Shown piece by piece: positions 56,883-64,000 of a DNA stretch of 64,000 nucleotides; position 1 is the first letter of the stretch; every line of letters starts with the position of its first letter. The position numbers and the translations under genes are program-made. The notes under the pieces were generated by a model, which was not told where the DNA came from, searched no databases, and was given only the letters and a program-made list of their open reading frames with translations. The DNA comes from Cryptomeria japonica (taxonomy: Eukaryota > Streptophyta > Pinopsida > Cupressales > Cupressaceae), in contig NC_081414.1 in assembly GCF_030272615.1 (NCBI RefSeq), forward strand, positions 765,315,483-765,379,482. The letters are read 5' to 3'.

Positions 56883-57887
56883 GTTATAATCCCCCATACC
56901 AAATGATTAGATAAATATCCTCTTGAGACCTTGTCTCATCTTTTAATGACAAGGTTTAGGTAGTGGAACCACTCTCAAGAAGGTAAAGTAGAGAACTTGT
57001 AGACTTAAACCACTTGGGCCTAATAAAGGTGGCCACAAATCCAAGTAAAATTAGTCTCCATCTCTACCAAAGATTATATACATGTGACATTTATGCAACT
57101 GTCCTAATAAGCCCAAGGCAAGTTGCAAATGGGTTATAAAGGTCTGGGGGAGGGAGGGCCATTATGATCCATTTGTTGATGAATATTGAACATATAAAAG
57201 CAAAGGAATCTTAAGGTCATAGATGACAATTGAGATAATGTCATCAAGATGCGAATGTGGCAAGGAAGATGCTCAAGTACACCAGGCGTGGCAAAATGAT
57301 GCTGTCACAAACATTGAAAGAATATAATTAGTTCTATGTAATTTTCTCCCACTTGCTTAGTTTTGCCCCCTTGTACTTTAGCTACTTTATCAATGCTCCA
57401 CCCACTCACAATATGTTAGCTTAGATTTATTCTCCACAGTCGTACACAAACACTTTACTTAGTCACCTTGGGTATATGAGTAAAAGTCCAAAACAACTAA
57501 AGGATAAGGATGGAGAAGGAGATGTGAGGGTGCAACTAACTAGGTTGTTAAAATGGGATAAACAAGAAGGAATCCACCCTATGGACAAAAATCACTGGCA
57601 AAAATGTCTGGTCTAAAGGAAAGATGCACAAAAATAATGTGTCCTGTCCACCCATACAATAACATATTCATTTGTTCACCTAAGTACAACTCCTTTGGCA
57701 CTCCAATAAATATCTCATGACATGAAAAGACCAAAAAGTATTTAATCAAAACCCACTTCCACAAATTTTCAGTTTTTTTTTTGAAGGGGTGGAATTTCCT
57801 GGATCAAAGATATTTAATGTGTACGAATTGATATCGAGGGAAAATAGATTATGGGTGTCTGAAAAGAGTGAAATGCTTGTCGGCTGA
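56883..57887. other. Non-coding DNA upstream of the PYL-like gene
   Basis: No other gene is supported. Part of this may be distal promoter of the exon at 58297. Confidence 0.5.
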
Positions 57888-57893
57888 CACGTG
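57888..57893. promoter_or_regulatory. G-box / ABRE-like CACGTG upstream of PYL exon
   Basis: GACACGTGTTA lies about 400 bp before the PYL start codon. CACGTG with ACGTG core is the binding site of bZIP and bHLH factors, including ABA-responsive ABF/AREB proteins. Whether it acts here is inference. Confidence 0.5.
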
Positions 57894-58077
57894 TTATGTT
57901 GTGAAAAGGAGTCAGGGATAGCACCTTTGGGCTTCCCTAAACAACACAAGTCCTTCAATGCGAAAAAAGTGCTGCAGATGAATGGTTGATTTTGGGTCTC
58001 AGAGACAAATTTTGCTTCTTTGTGGCATTTCTATTGCTTGCTTCTCGTTTAAGTACTAGCAAGTGCAATTAATAGAG

Positions 58078-58085
58078 TATAGAAA
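58078..58085 (+). promoter_or_regulatory. Possible TATA box of PYL-like gene
   Basis: TATAGAAA is followed by a GA-rich tract (58084-58102) and lies about 215 bp before the start codon. It would give a leader of normal length. Confidence 0.4.
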
Positions 58086-58296
58086 GGAGAAAGAGAGAGA
58101 GACTTCTACAGTGGAATTATTTGGAGTTATTTAGGTAGAAATATATATCTTTATCTTCTTCGGTTGAGGGAATAGCCTGGTCTAGAGTAGTCTATCAGGT
58201 GGGTACTGGATCTGGAATTGATTGCACATACCCAATTGAGAAATAATTGTGGGTTTAAGTTCTATACTTTGAATTAGAGGCTGCTCAGTGTTAGAA

Positions 58297-58449
58297 ATGG
58301 ATGGAAGTAGGGGTAGCTGGAGAGAAGGAAGGTTGTGGCTAGGAGGAAATATGGAGTCAGATTATGTTTTAAGATACCACAGACATGAGTTGCAGGGAAA
58401 TCAGTGCACGTCTCAACTTGTAAAACATATCAAGGCTCCTGTACATCTG
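58297..58449 (+). CDS. PYL: PYL8/9-type ABA receptor, first coding exon
   Basis: Fifty-one codons from ATG at 58297 end exactly at a GT donor (CTG|GTTAGT at 58449/58450, phase 0). The C-terminal part, YHRHELQGNQCTSQLVKHIK then APVHL, matches the conserved N-terminal helix and first strand of subgroup I PYR/PYL/RCAR receptors, in which APVHL is followed by VWSLVRRFDQP. These cytosolic/nuclear START-fold proteins bind abscisic acid and inhibit clade A PP2C phosphatases. The N terminus (MDGSRGSWREGRLWLGGNME) is variable, as usual. The upstream GTG frame is not a start. The gate (SGLPA) and latch (HRL) would be on later exons, which I could not find before 64000. Either intron 1 exceeds 5.5 kb or the gene is truncated. 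Confidence 0.85.
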
Positions 58450-60054
58450 GTTAGTACTACTATTCACATTCGGTTTCTCATGTCTTAAATCTTCCATATT
58501 CAGTATCATCAGATCTGATAGCAAGAAAGAGCAGCACCCATTTTGGATACTATTTATCAGCTAATTTTTACTTGTGGGATCTTGTTGGATGGGTGTGACT
58601 CTTTATATTTTAGATACCAATGATGTCTGTGAGTTTGTATGTATTTGAGTGAACTGCCAGTGAAGGGTAGAAGCCAGAGGCTGCTATTGAATAGCACTAG
58701 TGTACTGCGATGTTTAGGAAATCAATTCTGCTTGTGAACAAGTGCTAATTAGTGGTTATAATAATCCATAGGGAATTGTTGTTCTACTGCTTGCAGGTCA
58801 AGTTCTGGAATTGTTTGACAGCCTTAAGAGTCTAATCAAGTTATTCTCTTTCAAGTTCATAACTCTCAGAGAGTTCAGAGAGAGTCCCAATTAATGACTG
58901 CATCTTCTGTGTTTGTCTGTATGATATATTAGAGGGATTACATTATATTATGGACCTAGATATACTTGTAACGAGCCTAGATAGGCCTTTGGATTTTCCT
59001 ACACCTGCTGTACTATGCCCTGGGAAGTATTACCCTGCCCACACCTTAAGGCTGTCAATCCTTTGAGCTAGACGTACATCTGCCCATTCTCTGCAAAATA
59101 TAGATGTTTACTACTGTAGATAGTTGGAGGGGCTTAGACTTAAGCCGGCCAAGGACATTTAGCGAGCCCTCTGTTTGCCACAGGCATAGCCCTGGACGAT
59201 GTATTCTATCTCAGTAGTGCAAATCATTTGCAATTAATGACCCCCTGGGGTGAGACTGCCTAGGGTTGCTTTTGGGTATTAACAGTCTTTACTGGTCTCT
59301 GTGGGGCTCTTTGCACTGTAATTGTTTTTCAAACAAATGATTTAAAGATTGTAAGTTTCAATTCAATATGGTACCATGTTGTTGAGAGTGGTGGGCAATT
59401 GGTTTACAAGTTGCCTTGGACGAGTGAATCCAAGGCCGCCTTGTGAACATCTCTGAAACTTTGCATAAAACAAAAATAATCAAACATATCACTTGTTGAC
59501 GATTGAATTGGATCCCAATGCCAAAATATTCCAGCCCAGGAGCAAGTTAACAGCAAATTCAAAATCAAGAGATTCGGTGAAATTTAAAACAGTCTCTGTT
59601 TAGTTTTAGATGCAATTGCCAAACTGTTTAATTGTCAAACGGGTTATAGCAATGCAATATCTTATGGCAGGTAACAGTGGTATTTAAAAATCCCAAATAT
59701 TCCCAGAAATGCAATGCAATGGTCTCATGAAATATAAAACTAACTATTGTGAATTGTAGTAATTAAGTTTTCTTAGGCAGGGGTTTCATGAGGTGGTTTA
59801 AGCCTCCTTTTTTTAAGAAAATGAGGTCTTATGGAAATTTTTTTTCTGGGTTACAGGATTATTTGAATTTTTTTTTTATAAAATAAAAGCTCCTACTTTT
59901 TAGATCTGTAAATCAATAATCTGAATTTGATTCCCACAAAAACAAAAAATAATCCCATCAAAACAATTTACATACAAATTATGAGACCACCAACTAAAAA
60001 GAGCTTCCTAAAAAATCTCAGCAGCTTCAGCTCTATTTGTAAGTTGTGTTTTAA

Positions 60055-60178
60055 TTTTCAATAAAATGACCTTAAAAAAATATAAGATTATTTATTGTGA
60101 ATTCTAATGATTTTAATTTTCAATAAAATGACCTTAAAAAAATATAAGATTATTTATTGTGAATTCTAATGATTAATT
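60055..60178. repeat. Two tandem 62-bp units
   Basis: ATAAAATGACCTTAAAAAAA followed by TATAAGATTATTTATTGTG is repeated head to tail with essentially no changes (starts at 60061 and 60123). Confidence 0.92.
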
Positions 60179-60489
60179 TTTGTACTAGTGACAATGAATA
60201 AATTGTGGAGTTAGTTGCGATGAAGTTGCCTGTTATGAATTTAAATCGTCTGATAAATATTTTGTTAAAAACTAAATCTTAATATAGTAGTCGTCTCAAA
60301 AAAACTTCCTATATCCTCTCTTTGGATAGTAAAATCCCTATCTTCACATCTGGGTGATAGTTTCTTCGCAAAGGAAAGGCGCAATCCCTTCCATAGGCTG
60401 TGCTACCTGACGCAGCCAAAATAGACCTGCTGGATTTCTTCACAAGTCTTAAAATCGGAGTTTTTCTAATCCCCAAGTTATATTTGGAC

Positions 60490-60600
60490 TTCTTACTAAG
60501 AAGGTTAGTAGTTCAGAAGTAGAGCACTCAGCAATAAATGGGAGGTCTTAGGTTCAACTCTTCCGTGAAAAATTTAATATAAAAATAGAGATCAGATCAG
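60490..60600 (+). repeat. tRNA-derived SINE-like sequence
   Basis: TAGTTCAGAAGTAGAGCAC (60509 onward) resembles a Pol III A box with D-arm, and GGTTCAACTCT (60551-60561) resembles a B box (GGTTCGANTCC). They are about 40 bp apart as in tRNA genes, but no cloverleaf can be drawn. A second, weaker pair lies at about 60691-60745 (TAGCACAATGGTAGAATAAT, then AAATTTGACTT). Confidence 0.5.
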
Positions 60601-61584
60601 CAAAGCCAGGATAAACGAGAATCTCCAAACATCAACAGTATGACTAAAGGGATCTGGAAAATGGACCATAATTGAATTGAAAATGGATTGTAGCACAATG
60701 GTAGAATAATTCAACAACAAATAGAAGGTCCTAAATTTGACTTGTAACTGATAAAATAAAATTTAAGACCCTCCCAAAATTGACCTATGACTAGCATTAT
60801 ACTTAAGAGCAAATCTAATGTGACACTTAGAAATGGAATACAGATGAAATCTTCACCTTTGTTGAGCTGCTATTTTTACCAACGTAGAATTTTTGAGACG
60901 GGGCTATAAGTTCGCAGCAACCTGATTATTGATTTCACGTGTCATGGAGCAGCTTCATTACAAATTGGTCGGAAATTCTCTGTGATATTTATTTTATGTT
61001 ACCAGGAAGCTCTTGGAATACTAAGAAGGGACCATGTCCCTCTTCCAATGCCCTTTTAGAGATTGCATCCTGAGCTATACATAATATAACTGTAACTTTA
61101 TTTATTTTGTAAAGGTCAGGTCTTATATGGGGATAAAATTTATGGAGTATGAAGTTTTTTTTTTTTTTGAAAAAAAAAAAAGTATGCTACAAGATTAGTT
61201 TATTCTTTTTTGTAAAATAAAAAATTGAAGTCTAGCAGAAAACTTAGTACAAAACATATTAAAAGGTAGAAGACGAAGGGAAAAAAAACAAAGAGCTTGG
61301 ATAATGGTTGATTTCCTGTCATTGCAATGGTCTAAAGAGAAATTGTCTTTAATGACTGGTTTACTGTTTTTGTTTTCAAATTTCTCTGTCATGAAATTTT
61401 CCCTAAATTATTAAGTTATATTAAAAAAATAGCATAACCCTATCTCCTATTTTTGAAAATTAGCCTGGTACTTGGCATCTCCATGTTAAATTAGGATTAT
61501 TGACGATTGACAGGAAAAAAGTTTAAGCTGGTGGGGCAATTTCTAGCCATCACCTTTTCCACCTGTTCAAATTTGCAGGGGCTG

Positions 61585-61862
61585 CTATTGTTTTGAAAAA
61601 GATTCCAATTAGATAGAAAACTGTTTCTGGATTAAATTGTTTACAAGATTTTTGAATCAACGTTTCCTATCACACACTCCCTGATCCATCCTATTTTTTT
61701 TGAAAAAGATTCCAATTAGATAGAAAGCTGTTCCTGGATTAAATTGTGTACAAGATTTTTGAATCAACTTTTGGGATCACACCCAGTGATCCATCATCAC
61801 AATAAAAAGATTGATTCAAAAATCTTGTACATAATTTAACCAGAAACAACTTTCTATCTTTT
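61585..61862. repeat. Direct duplication followed by inverted third copy
   Basis: Two direct copies of about 105 bp (TTGAAAAAGATTCCAATTAG, AAGATTTTTGAATCAAC) start at about 61592 and 61699. A third, shorter copy in inverted orientation lies at 61810-61862, so the second and third copies can fold back on each other. Confidence 0.85.
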
Positions 61863-62649
61863 CTATGAATTGTAAAATTCTCTTATCAGTAAGATTTCCA
61901 ATTTATCATGTAAATTTTTTCCCTCCCTAAATCTCCTATTCCTTGAAAAATTCCTGAAGCCCTCATAAGAGTTTAGTCTATAACATATTCTCATTTCAAT
62001 GGCATTCCCATCTCGAGGTAACTATGACTATAATCGTGGGAGCTTAATTAGTTCCCCTCAATAGAATTGTTGCTGAACAACTATCATCTTATTTAATTTG
62101 GGATACTTCAACTTGTTCATTTTGTCATATTTAACTTTTGGTGAGCTTATATACATGCTTAATAATTACAACTGTACTATTATTTCCCAAATGGTACAGT
62201 TGTATGGTGGATTTTTTGTGGAGTCATCTGCGATTTCGCAGCTGGTAATTTTGAATGTAAAATTGTGAAAAGCTGGAGCATAGAGCTGGATATTTCTTAT
62301 CTAATGGGAGAGTCCTACTGCAAAATGGTCTGAAATTTCCCCAGCAGCATCCAGTACTGGTAGCCACTTTATTGAAATGTTGCTAAATAGAGGTCAAATT
62401 CAAATATTGGCTGGTTCTTAATTTTATGATCATTGTTGCCCTATTTTTTATTTGTGTTTTTTCCATATTTCAAGCTTTTGTGTTTGTATGGTGGGCTTTT
62501 TCCAGGAAATTTGTAATTGGTAATTTTCAACGAAGACCAAAATCTGATGTCTATTTTTATTGCAAATTACCCCTAATTTATATCAAGAGCATTGGTTCTA
62601 TAAATAGGTTAAAGGGTTCAAGTTTTTGCCATTTACCATAGGGTGAAAA

Positions 62650-62915
62650 CTGTTCGACTCTTGAACTATTTGATAATTAAGTAAATATTTAATATATCAA
62701 TAGGTTGTTCTTAGATTTGAAAGAAGTAAAATAGGATAATTCTTTATTACTTTTGAGCATGAATGAGGTGTAAACTTACAGCTGCCCGTTTGTCGTCTGA
62801 ATTATTTGACAATTAAGTAAATATCAAATGAATCAACCATCAAACATTTAATTAAAAGTTTACACCTCATCCAAATTCAAAAATAATAAATAGTTGTCCT
62901 ATTTTATTGGTGAAC
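62650..62915. repeat. Inverted repeat, hairpin or MITE relic
   Basis: AAAATAGGATAATTCTTTAT and GAATGAGGTGTAAACTT (62727-62778) recur inverted at 62858-62915 (AAGTTTACACCTCATCC, then CTATTTTA). The word TTGACAATTAAGTAAATAT-like is also repeated at about 62670 and 62808. No target duplication was resolved. Confidence 0.65.
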
Positions 62916-63694
62916 ATTAACTTTTAACTTCCAACTCTTTAACAATTAAGATTAATCCACAAACCAATTATATTATATAATTTTAACTACTACTAATATA
63001 GATACCTTACACTATCATGTATAAGACAGGTACTAAATTTGTTAATTAAGATGGATAAGCACCTCAATCTTATATATCTCCATCTTTATATGTAAAAAGT
63101 AATCTGATCTAAATAGATTTTTTCCAACTATTCTTGCATGCTCACCACATCAGATGCTTTCCTCTCCTACAGCCACTGTAAGGTATTGCCTCTCAGAATA
63201 AGTATACATTTTGATAGATTTATTTATTTTAATTATTCATGATTATTATAATTTTTTTTCCCAAATGATAGAGGAGAGTTAGTCTTGTGGAATATATATG
63301 TCTAGAACTTTGTATGCAATTTCTTTTAAGATTGACAAATTGTAGGAAAAAACTAGATATTTATTATTTCAAAGACAAATTCTTAGTTTGGAATTTTCCC
63401 CTATAAAAAAGGTTACTTCAAAAGGGGCCTTGTCAATTTGTTTAAGGTAGTTGTCCGATATTCTCTGTGAAAATCAGTTTCCAACTTTCCAGCAATTAAC
63501 TGGATAAGATTCTTTGCTTGGGCCTTGGGGACCTGCCCATAGCAATACATTTTTTAGTGATATTAAATACCAGTGGATAAATTGTATAAGATGTTTTGCC
63601 CTGAATGAGATCAAGGTTCAAGAACTTGTAGGGTTAGTGATGATGTCAACTCAAAGGCATAAAAATTGACCAACGTTGGGGAAAAAGTTAAATG

Positions 63695-63752
63695 TTTCAT
63701 GGAATCATCTCACTACAAATGGATTTCATGGAATCATCTCACTACAAATGGA
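63695..63752. repeat. Two tandem 29-bp units
   Basis: TTTCATGGAATCATCTCACT followed by ACAAATGGA is present twice in direct succession. Confidence 0.93.
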
Positions 63753-64000
63753 TTAAATGGAATTTTCCCTTCTTGGAACCATCTGACTAGATGGAATCGG
63801 AATTTTATCTTCCTGGACCATTGCTTGATATTACATCAGAAAGTCAAATTCTTATATTCTTGGACTATGATTTAGCTTCTTTTAATTCTTGGAATTTTCC
63901 TTTTTTGACCATTTTCTTTAAATTCTTTAAAAATAATTTTCTCCTGGGATCATTTTTTGATATTTCATGTGAACCAAATTCTTATTTCCCTGGGTCTTGA

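Larger units (their letters stand above)
58450..64000 (+). other. Probable first intron of the PYL-like gene, incomplete
   Basis: The stretch begins with a plausible donor GTTAGT and runs to the window edge. I searched all frames by eye for the next exon (VWSLVRRFDQP) and did not see it. The content is AT-rich with short repeats described separately. Long first introns are common in conifers, which fits. If the gene is truncated this is simply intergenic DNA. Confidence 0.55.

Noticed and set aside
58450-64000. PYL exon 2 within the window
   Set aside because: No stretch encoding VWSLVRRFDQP or the SGLPA gate was found in any plus-strand frame.

Overview
The window looks like nuclear DNA of a seed plant with a large, repeat-laden genome, most likely a gymnosperm such as a conifer (inference). 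The grounds are: plant-type Ty1/copia and Ty3/gypsy LTR retrotransposons, plant-type U6 promoter boxes, nucleus-type tRNA genes, an exon of a land-plant ABA receptor, low gene density, and an apparent first intron of more than 5.5 kb. Nothing looks bacterial or organellar.

Layout. 1-3.4 kb: a stop-riddled pseudogene at the left edge (22-831, minus), a 24-bp minisatellite and a long (CT)n tract. 3.4-10.3 kb: copia element A (3620-9976, minus, 5-bp duplication CTTCC) sits inside the DUF4283 region of a LINE-like ORF1 relic. 11.8-12.5 kb: a dispersed repeat with an inverted copy at 48.3-48.9 kb. 12.8-36.2 kb: a three-deep retrotransposon nest. Copia element C (12755-36197, plus, duplication TAGGA) carries copia element B (13366-29666, minus, duplication TATAT) in its 5' LTR. 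B carries gypsy-type element D (16121-24775, plus, duplication CTTTA) in its reverse-transcriptase region. D has the most similar LTRs and a 1075-codon uninterrupted ORF (protease plus G-patch, no reverse transcriptase or integrase).

36.7-48.2 kb: a Pol III gene region. A block of U6 snRNA, tRNA-Thr(TGT), tRNA-Ala(TGC) and tRNA-Gly(GCC) occurs at 37.9-38.7 kb and again, as an inverted copy, at 46.5-47.45 kb. A third, decayed copy (tRNA-Gly relic, tRNA-Ala, tRNA-Thr relic) lies between them at 42.1-42.5 kb. The spacer also holds a 163-bp Mutator-like MITE with a 9-bp duplication and a relic resembling the LTR of element D.

48-57 kb: AT-rich repeats, including a probable gypsy LTR with primer-binding site near 50.5-51.8 kb and a CGTCT-rich leader. 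57.8-64 kb: promoter and first coding exon of a PYL8/9-type ABA receptor (58297-58449, plus). No second exon is visible, so the rest of the window is probably intron, with SINE-like and hairpin repeats.

The genes with likely cellular function are the intact tRNAs, possibly one or both U6 copies, and the PYL exon. Most of the rest is transposon-derived. Pattern comparisons were made by eye, so identities are approximate.
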